Assembly (NCBI RefSeq): GCF_041860085.1
Contig: NZ_CP124747.1
Span: 6,595,001-6,659,000 of the forward strand
Direction: 5' to 3'
Origin: Schlesneria sp. DSM 10557
GTDB taxonomy: Bacteria; Planctomycetota; Planctomycetia; Planctomycetales; Planctomycetaceae
DNA length: 64,000 nt
A model generated the notes under the pieces. It made no database searches and was not told where the DNA came from. It saw only the letters and a list, made by a program, of their open reading frames with translations. This document shows, piece by piece, positions 1 to 10,609 of the stretch; within the stretch, counting starts at the first letter, position 1; the number at the start of each line of letters is the position of its first letter. The position numbers were made by a program, and so were the translations under genes.

Positions 1-25
1 GATAAATTTCAGCACTGGAAACCCC

Positions 26-1546
26 TTGATCTCGCTTGTAAAAAAGCACAATCGGCCTCGCGGTTCAAACTCCCCCCGATTCAATCCCGCCTCGTCCCCG
101 GATGAAACCCCTTCACTGCGATCCCGGGGAGGATTCACAACGTCATCCCCATCGGCGACGACTGCGGTCGCTGCGCCGCCGGCAATTCCCGGCGGCCGCT
201 CGAATGAAGCTGCTGACGCTTCTCCGATCGAGGCACCCGTCGATCGCGAAACGGCTCCTTCTGCCATCGAAATGGCCACGAACGGACTGGGCCTGAAGCG
301 GAACCTGCAACTGAGCATCGGTGACGGTTCGTCCTACGGCGTCATGGTGGGGATTGGTGAGACCTATCTGCAGGCCTTCGTCCTGGCGATCGGGATGGGA
401 GAAGTGTTTGCGGCTCTCATCGCGACGGTGCCACAGCTTGTCGGTAGTCTGCTGCAGTTGGTGTCGCCCGCTGCGATTCGTTTGATCCGCTCGCACAAAT
501 GGTGGGTCGCGGCGTGTGCCGGGATTCAGGCGCTTTGCTTTCTGCCTCTGATTATTGCGGCATCGACGGGGACAATTTCCCACTCCGCCATTCTCGCGGT
601 CACCTCACTCTACTGGGCCACCAGTTTGGGAGCGGGACCAGCGTGGAATACGTGGCAAGGGACGATTATTCCTCGGGATATCCGAGCCAAATTTTTCGCA
701 CGTCGGGCGCGACTCTGCCAGGCAACGACCCTGGCCGGGTTCCTCGGTGGCGGATTCGCATTGCAGTGGGCCCGAGCGCATGGTGTCGATGTTCCCGTCT
801 TCGCCATCTTGTTCGGCATCGCTCTGGTCTGTCGTCTGGTCTCTACACTCTGTCTGATGTGCCAGAGTGAACCAGCTCCGATTCCGGCAGAAATGCGGTT
901 TCTTTCGCTGGGCGAGCAATGGGAACGGTTTTCACGTGGGTCCTCAGGTCGGCTGCTTGTTTTCGCCGTCGGAATGCAGGTGGGCGTCTTCGTCGCAGGT
1001 CCGTTCTTCGTTCCTTACATGCTGAAGGAACTGAATTTCCAGTACCATCACTATGCCATTCTGATCGGTGCTTCGTACGTTGCCAAGTTTTTGACCCTTC
1101 GCTTGTGGGGACGGATCGCTCACCGCACTGGGGCTCATCGACTGCTGTGGATCGGATCGCTGGGTCTGATTCCTCTGGCGGGAGGATGGTGCCTCAGTTC
1201 GAACTACGTCTGGCTGTTCGTGCTTCAACTGATTGCAGGAACCGCCTGGGGTGCGTACGAACTGGCCCTGGTGCTCTTGTTCTTCGAAACCATCCAAGAG
1301 TCCGAGCGGACGAGTCTGCTGACGCTGTACAATGTTGCCAACAGCGTCGCACTGGTGGTGGGGTCTCTCATTGGGGCCGTGATTCTCAATGGTCTGGGGA
1401 TCTGTGCGGCGTCGTATCTCTGGGTCTTCGTCGCTTCGACAGCTTTCCGGGCCCTGGCGCTGGTGCTGTTAAAGCGAGTTCCGGTGCCCCGTGCGGAACT
1501 GGAGCGCGCTGCCGCTGTCGTGACACCCCGTCCAGTGAACAGTTGA
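26..1546 (+). CDS. MFS-type membrane transporter
   Basis: Probable major facilitator superfamily permease; the substrate cannot be read from the sequence. From about residue 95 the protein is a run of hydrophobic segments consistent with about twelve membrane helices, with short basic loops typical of MFS (for example a TGAHRLLW loop after the central helices). The first ~82 residues are Pro/Ser/Ala/Arg-rich low complexity and look poorly conserved. Start is uncertain: TTG at 26 has no Shine-Dalgarno site, the frame is open to the window edge, and ATG at 272 (MATNGLGLK) just before the first helix is a good alternative. A perfect hairpin follows the stop. Confident as a transporter, low confidence on substrate. 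Confidence 0.8.
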   Translation: MISLVKKHNRPRGSNSPRFNPASSPDETPSLRSRGGFTTSSPSATTAVAAPPAIPGGRSNEAADASPIEAPVDRETAPSAIEMATNGLGLKRNLQLSIGDGSSYGVMVGIGETYLQAFVLAIGMGEVFAALIATVPQLVGSLLQLVSPAAIRLIRSHKWWVAACAGIQALCFLPLIIAASTGTISHSAILAVTSLYWATSLGAGPAWNTWQGTIIPRDIRAKFFARRARLCQATTLAGFLGGGFALQWARAHGVDVPVFAILFGIALVCRLVSTLCLMCQSEPAPIPAEMRFLSLGEQWERFSRGSSGRLLVFAVGMQVGVFVAGPFFVPYMLKELNFQYHHYAILIGASYVAKFLTLRLWGRIAHRTGAHRLLWIGSLGLIPLAGGWCLSSNYVWLFVLQLIAGTAWGAYELALVLLFFETIQESERTSLLTLYNVANSVALVVGSLIGAVILNGLGICAASYLWVFVASTAFRALALVLLKRVPVPRAELERAAAVVTPRPVNS

Positions 1547-1614
1547 TTCCACGGGGGGACTCAGCAGGTTGGGGAATGCACCGACGAACGCCCAGTTGTT
1601 CGTGGAAAAAAAGA

Positions 1615-1645
1615 CTCCTGCAAGAAAAATTTTTTCTTGCAGGAG
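1615..1645. terminator. Perfect hairpin terminator after the MFS gene
   Basis: Fifteen-base arms (CTCCTGCAAGAAAAA and its exact complement) separated by one base. The A-rich and T-rich inner part is symmetric, so the hairpin could end transcription from either side. It lies 70 bp after the transporter stop. Confidence 0.65.
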
Positions 1646-2016
1646 CACCATGCGTCTGGGGTGGATAACGATGCCGGGAAAAACGAACCCTAGTAATCAC
1701 GCATGGGAAGAATATGTTGCTGCCGGAAGGCAGTTGTCTGAATGCTTATCGCATTTCGACAAGAATTTCATTAGCAATTCCTGCGCCACTCGTTCCTGTT
1801 GAAATAAATCGTGACTCAGCTCTGAATGGGTCTGTCGGTGGCGCGCCGCATAAGGCGATTCGGCGTAAATGATGCGGCAAATTTGAACGTCCGTATCAAG
1901 TTGCCACTTCCGGGAATCACCGTCCGATCCAGGGCTTTCGGCTAGTATAGATCCGGCGTCAGGCGGCAATTCTGTTCCGAGTCTCGCGGGGGCTGCAGCC
2001 GATTTCGGTGAGATCC
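1646..2016. other. Gene-free stretch between convergent genes
   Basis: About 370 bases between the hairpin and the stop of the minus-strand membrane protein. Minus-strand open frames here run into the neighbour out of frame and show no recognisable domain. I see no convincing gene or RNA. Confidence 0.5.
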
Positions 2017-2931
2017 CTAAAGCTCCAGGGAGTTGGACTCTTGTGAGCCGTTCAATGACAGACGGTACAATCGCCACAGGGCCAGCAGATAAAGCACCAG
2101 CGTGCTGACGACGCCGTGGAGCACGACGTAGAAGCGGGTCGAGAGCGTCGGTTCTACGAACCCGAACCACTCCATTGCGGCGTACCATCTGAGCAGACTG
2201 ACGCCAAAGACGATGGGCAGGGCGGTCAACCAGACGCAGTGATAAACAATCGGAGCCTCGGACGGGCGGATGGGGAGTAACCACTGCCGAATCGACAGGT
2301 GAGATCCCCCCGTCGCTGCCTTCAGGAACTCGATCCAGTTGCGTGGTGACGAGGCGGAGATGGTCTCGACCAGAATCTGTCGATGTCGCAGAAAGCCGAT
2401 CCACAGTCCGCAGAAAAGAGTAATGTAGAGTGACTGTGTGAACAGTGCGTGCAAGTAGACGAACGTGAGCGAATGCTGCGAGTCCAGCAGAATACGGATA
2501 TACGGGTTTCCTTCCAGCTCCAGATCGGGGCTATGGGCCACCGTGACGGCGATATCGAGAATCGCACCTCCCACGATGAAGATGCCACCGCAAAACGTAA
2601 TTCCCCAGGGCAGGCCGGTTTTTCCCTGATTGACCAGCCGGTCCAGCAGGATCAGCGCGACCAGCCCGAGTGCAGGAAGTGAGTAGGCGGTGTAGAGATG
2701 CAGTCGCCAGGAGTCTTCCGGAAGCCACTTCAAGACGCTTTGCGGAATGGTTACGCCGCTGGCCTGCTGCACCGATTCCCAGACGTCCGCTTCAAGACTT
2801 CCGGGACCTGAAAGAGCGTGCGCAACCAAGTCACAACAAAGCCAGCCGAGAAAGAGTGCCGAAACGAACATGAACCGCCGGAGGGTCACGTTCTCATTCC
2901 AGTAGACGACGGAACGATCAGTGTTTTGCAT
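2017..2931 (-). CDS. Polytopic membrane protein of unknown function
   Basis: 304 residues with about six hydrophobic segments: near residues 20-40, 80-97, 108-130, 160-182, 230-250 and 268-288. There is a soluble loop after the first helix and a loop with RQWLLPIRPSEAP before the fifth. No catalytic motif or known family is recognised. ATG start at 2931. It is a single gene, convergent with the MFS gene and separated from the big PQQ gene by 153 bp; both are on the minus strand, so co-transcription is possible. Function unknown. Confidence 0.7.
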   Translation of the reverse strand: MQNTDRSVVYWNENVTLRRFMFVSALFLGWLCCDLVAHALSGPGSLEADVWESVQQASGVTIPQSVLKWLPEDSWRLHLYTAYSLPALGLVALILLDRLVNQGKTGLPWGITFCGGIFIVGGAILDIAVTVAHSPDLELEGNPYIRILLDSQHSLTFVYLHALFTQSLYITLFCGLWIGFLRHRQILVETISASSPRNWIEFLKAATGGSHLSIRQWLLPIRPSEAPIVYHCVWLTALPIVFGVSLLRWYAAMEWFGFVEPTLSTRFYVVLHGVVSTLVLYLLALWRLYRLSLNGSQESNSLEL

Positions 2932-3084
2932 GTGAGGATCCCGCCTGACGAGTTGCCGCGTTAATACCTTATTGTAGTAGAGGGTGTTCGACGAAAACGA
3001 AGATTATCGCTCTAAGGAATGAGGACGAATTTCGTCCCACGGACAGGGGCCGGGCGCTCCGTGTGGGGAACCGTACTCTTCCTG

Positions 3085-6000
3085 TCACTGATTCTTAAGT
3101 GGCTTTGTCTCCTGGGTTTTCGGGGAATCGCGTCCGTCAGAACTGATGTCGGATGAGTAATCCAAGGTGATGGTTTCTTGCGTCAGCTTGATTTCCAGCA
3201 TGCCTTGTTGAGGATCCGGATTCAACAGGAAATACGGGAGCACATCCAGACTTCTGCGTTCCATCAGGATCTTCCCGGTTTGCTTATCGGTGATCTTGAA
3301 CACCCCTTCGCTCGCGTTGTTGATGCCTGCCGGAGGGAGTTTCCAGGCCTGCACCAGAACCGGCGCGGATCGGGAAACTTCTAATGCGAATGGTTCATTC
3401 TTCAGGTCTCGTTGCCACACAATCTGCCCGTCCGCTCGCTTCACAGCATAAAGCGGGCCATTAACGAACCGTGTACGATAGGACTCTCTCGGCTGGATCC
3501 CTTTCAGGCCCTCCAGATTCGGGACCGGACGAGACATGGCGACATACCAGTGATCGGAATCAAAGCTCGTCGCGATCTCCTCGACGGCGTCAGATTTTAC
3601 ACTCAAGGGGGCAAAGCGCAGTTCAGCACTCCTGGCGTCCAGGATATACAACAGCTTCTCTGGGGTGACGACTGCGAGCGTTGACTCATCCAGGACGGCC
3701 ACCAGAGCTTCGGCCGAGTCAGTTCGAGTCCAGATGCATTCACCCGACCTTAGATCATGAAGGCTGACCTGAGTGGTGGCTCCGCGACGGGCGGTCCAGG
3801 CCAGTGATCCCTGCTGTAGCAGCAGGTCTTGAGGCGATGCCGTTAGTTCGCGCTGTGCCAGACTCCGGCCGTCGATCGCGCTGAGTTCGTCCACTCGGCC
3901 CGTCTGATGCCACACGAAAACCCGCTGGTCATCGCCAAGAATAGCCGCGTCGACCGGGACATCGTAGCGCTGCCACAGGCTGCGGCCTGTCTCGGTGTCG
4001 ACTGCGGTCAGCCGTTTTCGCTGGTGATAGCAGAGATAGCCCGCACGGACGGGGCCAATTTCAATGAGCGGTGGTCCATTGAGGGCTCTGACTGTCTGTC
4101 GAGGTGAGTAGATCCCTTTTGGGGACGGCGCTTCTTCTGTTTCGCCGACGGGGATTTCGAGGTCAATCGGGTTGGCCCACAGGAATTGCGAGTTGGGTTC
4201 GCCCTGTTCATCCACAAGCGAAACCCCGAACAGTTCGCTGCCAATCAGCAGTACGACAATCCGTCCAATTCCCCAGCCCTCGCGCAGCATGTGACCACCG
4301 GGCCCCCGGAAGGGAGATGACGATTTAGGGAGGTTCAAGCGACGTTCGTTTTCTTCGTCTTGACCTGTCTGGAAGAACGCGCCTCCCCGAATGTAGACCT
4401 CGTCTCCCGTACGATCGATCGACACGTCGAGTCGTTCGGTGAGACTTCCTGGTTCGGAATGAAGAGGGATGGTCGGCGCATAAATTCCGAAGTTGCGATC
4501 ATTGCGTGATTTGATCTTTGGCTTCGAACTAGGCCAGTGCGTCTGGAGTTCGCTCGAAGTCCAGGGAACCGCAACGCCAATGGATTGATCTTGAGGTGTC
4601 CCTTCTCGCTCTATTACTGGCGGGGTCGCCGAAGTCTCTGCGGACGACGAGAGCTCCCGCGACTGTTGTTCAGTCCGGGCCTGCCGACGAACTGCCTCAG
4701 CTTCCAGATGAAGCCCCTGTCGTTCCAGCTTTTCAGCCAGTCTCTGAAACGCCTGAGAGGCGATGGAAGGATCATCACTGCCCGCCGCGTCCCGCAGCCG
4801 CAAGTCCTGTTCGACGAGCGGGCGTTTGCGAAGGATTTTTTCCTGGTCTGAAATGATGAGCTGACGGCTCCAGTCGAGTCCTCGCCACTGCGTCCAGAGT
4901 TCCTGAAGCGCCAGTCGGTCTCGGCTGTTCCGTGCCTGGTTCACTCGTGATTGAAACAGTCGGTCCAGTTCGTTGCGGTCGGAGGGTGGGGCACGCCGGT
5001 ACGCTTCATCAATCAGACCCAGCAAGACACGGTCCTTACGGACGTGAGTGGTCTGCCGTTTGACCAGTTGATCATGATGAGCCAGATTTGCGGCGAGTCC
5101 GTCCAGGCAGGCGTCGACGGTGTCTGCAAAGTCGTTCACCGCAAGTGCAGACATGCCGATCGCAGCGGCGGCTGCAAACCTGTAGTCCGAGTTGTCGGCC
5201 AGTTCGTTCAGTTCGCGCGCCAGACTGGTGCGACTGACTTCACTGGTTGCGGTTGGATTACTTTCCAACGCTGCAATCAGAGCTTGTCGGCGAAGATTGC
5301 GTGCCGGGGTCGATGTCAGCCCGACCAGATGTTCGCGGGCCAGTTCTACGTTTCCTGCCTGGAGGTCCAGGAGTGCCGCCCGAACTCGCAGAGACTCGTT
5401 ATCAGGGTCTTGTTTCAGTTCCAGGGCGATCGACTGTCGAATGTCATCTAACTGAGGGAGCAGAGAGACGGATTGTCGGTTGAAGGCAATCCAGCCATGT
5501 TCAGTTTCGGCGAGGATTCCGAGCGGCACGTCACTGGCGCCCGCTTCATTGAGAACCGTGCCGTCGATCGCATTGAGGACGGATGCACCGCCCGACTGCA
5601 CGGGAATCACCAGCAGTGATCCGTTCAAGACCGCTGGACCGCTGACCTGTTCGATGGGGGTGGCCCAGGCGAGTTCTCCTGAACCGATGTCGTGCGCCCG
5701 GACGCGCATGTCTTCGGTGATGATCACTCTCTGATCAGAGATCCCGATCACGGCTAACCCGTCCTGGCGATCGATTTGCCAAAGTGGTTGACCCTGAGGA
5801 AGGCGAATGGCATGTAACTTGTCTGTCTCGGGTGAGGCGAACAGCAGCACGGGTTCCGGGGGAGGGGCAGGGGCCGGCGAGGAGGAATCGTTCAGAGTAT
5901 TCGCTCCTGATTCCTGCGGGATCGACTGTACGACGGCGAGAAAAGGTTCACGCCACGTTTCCCACCAGGGTTCAATCAGATTCACGCGTCCGGCCCGTCG

Positions 6001-7740
6001 TGTCATCTGGGCCATATCGCCCGCGAGGATAGTGATGGCAGGATACCGGTAACTCCATTTCATGGACATCATCGCAGGATCGACAGCGACGATGCTGCCG
6101 GAACTTGTTGAGCAGAGCAACAGGCCCTCGTGCCAGACAATCGGACAGGCCGTACGTGACCGCTGCAGGTCTTCGTCGATCGGCCGAGCGGCCGTGCCGA
6201 GCGGAAGTCTCCAGTTCAGTTCCCCTGTGTCGATGGACAGGGACAGCAGTTCGAGATCTGAATCACGCTGTCCGATGACAAACAGGTCGCCGTCAAGGAC
6301 GAGCGGCGCACTCAGAAAGCAGTATCCTTCCAACTCCTGCCGGGGTTCAGAGACCGGGCCGCCGATCTCCCAGTTGAGCTCTCCCGACTTCAGATGGTAG
6401 CTGCAAAGCTGATTGTACTGCGGCCCCAATCGGGGAAGGCCGCGCGAGCGATCACTCTCCATTCGGAATTCACTCGAACGGTCCGGTTCCTGGATGACGA
6501 ACAGATGCAATCCGTCAGTTGTCATTCGACTGAACAGGGAATCGGCCTGGGTGCGTCGCTGTGCCCACTCAATCGCAACCGATCGATAAGCAGTGCTTTC
6601 AAAAATTCTCTTGCCGATGTTCAGGAATTCCGTATTGGGAATCGACCATTGTGCCTGACCGGAGGGGATATCAAACGAGTGAATCTCCTGCGTCGTACGC
6701 ACAATGGCCTGAGAGCCGCAAATTAAGGGAGCGGTGATCAAGACAGGTCGTGCCGACGGATCGGGTAGAACTTTCACCAGCTTTTCGAGACTGGTCTGTG
6801 GAGCATTCGGCAAGTCATGTCGCCACATGGGCAGAAGCACCGGCCGGTGTTTCTGCCACCGCTGTGCGGTAGCGCCCACCTCCTGTGAGGTTGCCGGGGA
6901 CTGGTGTTTAGAGGGGGACGCAGCAAGATCCCGTTGCATTCGCCATTCAGCAAGCGTGATAACGCGGCCAGCGATTTCCAGCTTGAAATTGCCATCCAGT
7001 GCAGAAAGTCGACCAGCCAGTAACCGCCGTTCTCGGGCCGCATCCTCGTTCATCATGGATGTGCGGGTCAGGGACTCCGTCGCCGCAATAAGGGCCGTGA
7101 TGCGAAGGGGCAAACTCACTTGAGGATGCTCTGCCACCCTTCTGAACGCCGCGGCCGCACGGCGAACGTGTCCAAGATCCCGCTCATGAAGTCCAAGCTG
7201 CCACCACGCTTCGACAGCCAGGGGGGACTCGGGGAAATCCCTGAGAAAGCGAGCGATTTCCTCACGACCGGCGTTCTTCGCGCGGTCCCAGGTTTCACTG
7301 GCTGCGACACGCCGCTGTGCTTCGAATCTCGTTCGTGCCTCGGGCGGAATCTGCTCCAGCACACGTTTCACATACTCTGCCGCAGTAACGTCTGAATAAG
7401 GAGAAATCGGGACAAACGTCGTGGGTTCCGAGAGCAGGGTCTCCAGCAACGGAAACACCGCGTGATATTCTTTTCGCTCCAGAGATAACTCAATTGCATC
7501 GGCACATTGGACGGCTGACTGGTGTCGATCAAGGCTAAACGTGGTTGAGCTACCCCGCCTTTCACCGGGCTTTTTGACCGGTTCGGGCGGGATCGCCAAC
7601 CGCGGCGGAGGTGGGTCGAGAATCTGAGCGAAGACAGAAGCTGGGCAGATGAGGTGGCTGTTCTGAGTCCCGAAGAGACCGACCAGCACCGTGAACAGGA
7701 CCTGTCGAATTGCCGCTGATGAAATCGAAACGCCGCTCAT
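3085..7740 (-). CDS. Giant secreted TPR / PQQ-like beta-propeller protein
   Basis: 1551 residues. A signal peptide (about residues 1-39, ending near FAQ) predicts export. Residues ~75-215 are TPR-like helices (FPESPLAVEAWWQLG, then repeats of the same kind). Residues ~330-760 hold PQQ/quinoprotein-type blades with the usual D..TG...W pattern, such as SGELNWEIGG, TGELNWRLPLG and SGELAWATPI. Residues ~770-1080 are a helical repeat region, and a second set of blades follows from ~1150 to 1510 (TETGRSLWQRYD, SGECIWTRT, DGQIVWQRD). Family knowledge: such planctomycete proteins are scaffolds or sensors and usually lack the PQQ-ligand residues of true dehydrogenases, so enzyme activity should not be assumed. 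It is divergent from the DUF1501 gene across 285 bp. Confidence 0.85.
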   Translation of the reverse strand: MSGVSISSAAIRQVLFTVLVGLFGTQNSHLICPASVFAQILDPPPPRLAIPPEPVKKPGERRGSSTTFSLDRHQSAVQCADAIELSLERKEYHAVFPLLETLLSEPTTFVPISPYSDVTAAEYVKRVLEQIPPEARTRFEAQRRVAASETWDRAKNAGREEIARFLRDFPESPLAVEAWWQLGLHERDLGHVRRAAAAFRRVAEHPQVSLPLRITALIAATESLTRTSMMNEDAARERRLLAGRLSALDGNFKLEIAGRVITLAEWRMQRDLAASPSKHQSPATSQEVGATAQRWQKHRPVLLPMWRHDLPNAPQTSLEKLVKVLPDPSARPVLITAPLICGSQAIVRTTQEIHSFDIPSGQAQWSIPNTEFLNIGKRIFESTAYRSVAIEWAQRRTQADSLFSRMTTDGLHLFVIQEPDRSSEFRMESDRSRGLPRLGPQYNQLCSYHLKSGELNWEIGGPVSEPRQELEGYCFLSAPLVLDGDLFVIGQRDSDLELLSLSIDTGELNWRLPLGTAARPIDEDLQRSRTACPIVWHEGLLLCSTSSGSIVAVDPAMMSMKWSYRYPAITILAGDMAQMTRRAGRVNLIEPWWETWREPFLAVVQSIPQESGANTLNDSSSPAPAPPPEPVLLFASPETDKLHAIRLPQGQPLWQIDRQDGLAVIGISDQRVIITEDMRVRAHDIGSGELAWATPIEQVSGPAVLNGSLLVIPVQSGGASVLNAIDGTVLNEAGASDVPLGILAETEHGWIAFNRQSVSLLPQLDDIRQSIALELKQDPDNESLRVRAALLDLQAGNVELAREHLVGLTSTPARNLRRQALIAALESNPTATSEVSRTSLARELNELADNSDYRFAAAAAIGMSALAVNDFADTVDACLDGLAANLAHHDQLVKRQTTHVRKDRVLLGLIDEAYRRAPPSDRNELDRLFQSRVNQARNSRDRLALQELWTQWRGLDWSRQLIISDQEKILRKRPLVEQDLRLRDAAGSDDPSIASQAFQRLAEKLERQGLHLEAEAVRRQARTEQQSRELSSSAETSATPPVIEREGTPQDQSIGVAVPWTSSELQTHWPSSKPKIKSRNDRNFGIYAPTIPLHSEPGSLTERLDVSIDRTGDEVYIRGGAFFQTGQDEENERRLNLPKSSSPFRGPGGHMLREGWGIGRIVVLLIGSELFGVSLVDEQGEPNSQFLWANPIDLEIPVGETEEAPSPKGIYSPRQTVRALNGPPLIEIGPVRAGYLCYHQRKRLTAVDTETGRSLWQRYDVPVDAAILGDDQRVFVWHQTGRVDELSAIDGRSLAQRELTASPQDLLLQQGSLAWTARRGATTQVSLHDLRSGECIWTRTDSAEALVAVLDESTLAVVTPEKLLYILDARSAELRFAPLSVKSDAVEEIATSFDSDHWYVAMSRPVPNLEGLKGIQPRESYRTRFVNGPLYAVKRADGQIVWQRDLKNEPFALEVSRSAPVLVQAWKLPPAGINNASEGVFKITDKQTGKILMERRSLDVLPYFLLNPDPQQGMLEIKLTQETITLDYSSDISSDGRDSPKTQETKPLKNQ

Positions 7741-8025
7741 AAATCGCCCTTGTGTGGCAACTTAGGATTGTCGCCCTCGTGCAGCGAGACCGCAACCGAT
7801 GGGCAAAATTTCGGACTTTTGAGTGAGAAATCAATCCTTCCAGGACGGGTGTATGCCATGGACTCACAGGCTGCCTGACCGCAGCAAGTCATTGACAGAT
7901 GTTTCTTATCACCAGTATAAGGAATTGAACACACTGACTTTTGCCGATGTATTCCTAGGCAGGATTCGATCGCCATAAAGCCCGCGTGACTGAAAGCCTC
8001 GTTCGTCAAACAGGGAGCGACCAGC

Positions 8026-9489
8026 ATGTTTGTGATTCCCGGCCAATACGGTAAAGACAATTGCGATGGATACAGTCGTCGGGAGTTGCTGAGAGTCGGT
8101 GGTGCGTCGCTGATGGGCCTTTCACTGCCCACTCTGCTGAAGCATGAGAAAGTTCACGCTGCGGAAGAAGCACGCTACGGCGGTGTGGGATACGGCAAAG
8201 CAAAGCATGTCATTCTGGTCTATCTGCAGGGGGGACCAAGTCACCTCGACCTGTGGGATCCGAAGCCCGATGTTCCTGACAACGTCAAAAGTGTCTTTGG
8301 GCCGATCGACACCAAATTGCCTGGCGTTCAGTTCACTGAGTTGATGCCCAAGCTGGCTCAGGAACTCGACAAAACAACGTTGTTGCGCGCTGTCAGTTAC
8401 TCACCCAACGGACTGTTTAATCACACCGCCGCAATCTATCAGATGATGACCGGCTATACGGCCGACAAGGTCAGTCCTTCAGGACAGTTGGAACCACCGA
8501 GCCCCAAGGACTTCCCGAACTGGGGCTGCCACGTCATCAAGGCTCGGCCACCGGAAGTTCCGATGCTGCCGTTCGTGATGATGCCTCGGCCTCTGCAGGA
8601 AAGTAATGTGATCGGCAAGGGGGGAACTGCGGGCTTCATGGGCCGTGCCTTCGATCCGTACACGCTCTATCCGACCGGAGACGACATGGATATGTCGAAG
8701 ATGGATCGCATTCGAGTGGACGATTTGCAGCTTCGTCCCGAAGTGCCACAGGATCGTCTGGCCCGCCGAGCCAGCCTGCGTGAAACGGTCAATGCCAGCC
8801 TGGACGACCTCGATAAGGCCGTCAGCAAATATGCACTGGATGAATACTACGGCAAGGCTCTGTCGCTGGTTCTGTCAGGCCAGGCACGTGAAGCGTTCAA
8901 CCTTTCTGCCGAAACCGATGCCTTACGGGACAAGTATGGCAGGAACACATTTGGGCAAAGTTGTCTGCTCGCCCGCCGACTGATCGAAGCAGGGACTCGC
9001 GTTGTCCAGGTGAACTGGCCAAAAGTCGCGAACTCAGACAATCATTCGTTCGACGTTCATGCGGGACTTTCCGCCCGAATGAAGAATCAGTCGGGACCCA
9101 TGCTGGACGCCGGGCTATCGTCACTGATCGCTGATCTGGATGATCGCGGAATGCTCCAGGATACTCTCGTTCTCGCGATTGGGGAATTCGGACGCAGCCC
9201 CAAACGAGGTGTCAGCACCTCGGGCAATGGGAACACTGACGACGGGCGTGATCACTGGCCTTACTGCTACACCGGCATTATGGCCGGGGCCGGGGTCAAA
9301 CGAGGATTTGTCTGGGGCAAGTCTGACCAGACCGCTTCGGCTCCTGTGGAAAACCCCGTTCATCCGATCGAGCTGCTCGCTACGATTTACCATAGCGTCG
9401 GGATGAATCCACGTCGAATGGTCTATAACCACTTGAACCAGCCTCGAGAGATGGTCAACGCCGATGCAGTGACCGGCATTCTTTCCTGA
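8026..9489 (+). CDS. DUF1501 (sulfatase-like) exported protein
   Basis: 487 residues. The N-terminus carries a twin-arginine motif ([10 protein letters not shown]) followed by a short hydrophobic stretch, so Tat export is likely. Hallmarks of DUF1501, an alkaline-phosphatase/sulfatase-fold family abundant in planctomycetes, are [15 protein letters not shown] near residue 65, the [16 protein letters not shown] segment near 310, GEFGRSPK near 390 and DGRDHWP about 17 residues later. The role is unproven; the family usually partners with DUF1549/DUF1553 proteins, but none is adjacent here. ATG start 8026. Confidence 0.9.
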   Translation: MFVIPGQYGKDNCDGYSRRELLRVGGASLMGLSLPTLLKHEKVHAAEEARYGGVGYGKAKHVILVYLQGGPSHLDLWDPKPDVPDNVKSVFGPIDTKLPGVQFTELMPKLAQELDKTTLLRAVSYSPNGLFNHTAAIYQMMTGYTADKVSPSGQLEPPSPKDFPNWGCHVIKARPPEVPMLPFVMMPRPLQESNVIGKGGTAGFMGRAFDPYTLYPTGDDMDMSKMDRIRVDDLQLRPEVPQDRLARRASLRETVNASLDDLDKAVSKYALDEYYGKALSLVLSGQAREAFNLSAETDALRDKYGRNTFGQSCLLARRLIEAGTRVVQVNWPKVANSDNHSFDVHAGLSARMKNQSGPMLDAGLSSLIADLDDRGMLQDTLVLAIGEFGRSPKRGVSTSGNGNTDDGRDHWPYCYTGIMAGAGVKRGFVWGKSDQTASAPVENPVHPIELLATIYHSVGMNPRRMVYNHLNQPREMVNADAVTGILS

Positions 9490-9628
9490 CAGCCGGGTTG
9501 CTGGACCAGGGCCAGAACTTTGTTACTCATCGAGTTCGCCGAATCCGTTTGAGGATCGGGGTACAGCACCATGATCCTCAAACCTGCCGACCTCGCACGT
9601 CCGATGGGTCAAGTCGTTGCCGAACTCT

Positions 9629-9668
9629 CTGCAATAACAAACCGAACCCTGCGATAACAAACCGAACG
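9629..9668. repeat. Two tandem copies of a 20-bp unit upstream of a small gene
   Basis: Units at 9629-9648 and 9649-9668 share 18 of 20 bases (CTGCRATAACAAACCGAAC core). Two head-to-tail copies at a two-helical-turn period about 110 bp before the next start could be a protein-binding site, or slippage. Confidence 0.5.
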
Positions 9669-9775
9669 CAGTGACGAGATCTGTTGTCACACTGACAGGA
9701 TGACTGCATTCACCGTGCAAGCCGCGGGATGCAGTCATTTTCAATTTCAAGCAGTGCAGCACGACCATACTCAGG

Positions 9776-10417
9776 GTGCATTCCGTGGATCACGTCGTTC
9801 AGACCCTCGTTGACTATGTCAAAGACCACTCGGTCAAGGTAATTACGGGTCTCGTGCTGATGGTCATCGGCTGGTATCTCGGACATCGCCGTGCATCCGC
9901 CGACTGGAAGAAGCAAGAGTTCTATGATCGGTTGAATGTGTCGCTGAATATGATCCAGGATGGCACGCTGAAGATTCGCACTCTCAGTGAAAAACGCTGT
10001 GAGGACGTGTTCCTCAATCTGGCCGCAGCCCACACGGTTCAGAAACTGGCTCGGCAGACGACCGGAAACGACCCCATCCTTCCGATCCCGGCTTCGGAAA
10101 ACTGGTTCTATCTGAACGCCATTCTCAACGACCTGTCAGAGCAATTCGCAATCGGTTTTTTGAAATCCGATATGGGAGCGCAAGTCACCACGGCGACGTA
10201 TCTCATTGCCCTCACCTGCGAATCTGTCGGTGAGATGAAGACGCGAAAAATCCGGGCGATGGTGGTTCGAAAAAGCCTGCTCACGAATCTGCCCGAGGAA
10301 ATGCCCAGGCTCGAGGCGTCGCACCACATCACCCGCTGGTCAACACTCCAGCGGCTTGCTTCGGAATTTCAGAAGCGCCCCGAGCGTTTTAAAGAGGTCG
10401 AACTCGCCGTCTCCTGA
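9776..10417 (+). CDS. Membrane-anchored hypothetical protein
   Basis: 213 residues from a GTG start. One hydrophobic segment (VKVITGLVLMVIGWYLGH, about residues 20-37) is followed by a basic and then mostly helical soluble domain of ~170 residues. The topology suggests a single-pass protein with the bulk in the cytoplasm (positive residues follow the helix). No family or catalytic motif is recognised. Coding character is supported by the length, the plausible composition and the lack of a competing frame. Function unknown. Confidence 0.65.
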   Translation: MHSVDHVVQTLVDYVKDHSVKVITGLVLMVIGWYLGHRRASADWKKQEFYDRLNVSLNMIQDGTLKIRTLSEKRCEDVFLNLAAAHTVQKLARQTTGNDPILPIPASENWFYLNAILNDLSEQFAIGFLKSDMGAQVTTATYLIALTCESVGEMKTRKIRAMVVRKSLLTNLPEEMPRLEASHHITRWSTLQRLASEFQKRPERFKEVELAVS

Positions 10418-10609
10418 GTCCCTTCGCAAGCAGCTCTTGAGGAGTATCGGGTGGGACCAGATAAGAAGGTTTCCTGACCGATCAAGTCCGCCTGCTGCAT
10501 TCCAAAATACGAAATGACAGCAGGGGAACATTCAAGACGTCCGGTTCGAAACTTCACACCTGCAATCGGCAGGACTGGAGGAAAAGATCATGCCCAGCGG
10601 ACACGCGGC

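Noticed and set aside
1697-2404. 235-codon minus-strand frame
   Set aside because: Half of it overlaps the membrane-protein gene on the same strand in another frame; Arg/Ser/Pro-rich with no domain, typical of a GC-rich shadow.
8026-9489. Arylsulfatase or alkaline phosphatase annotation for DUF1501 proteins
   Set aside because: The fold is shared, but the formylglycine CxPxR motif of sulfatases is absent, so a specific activity is not supported.
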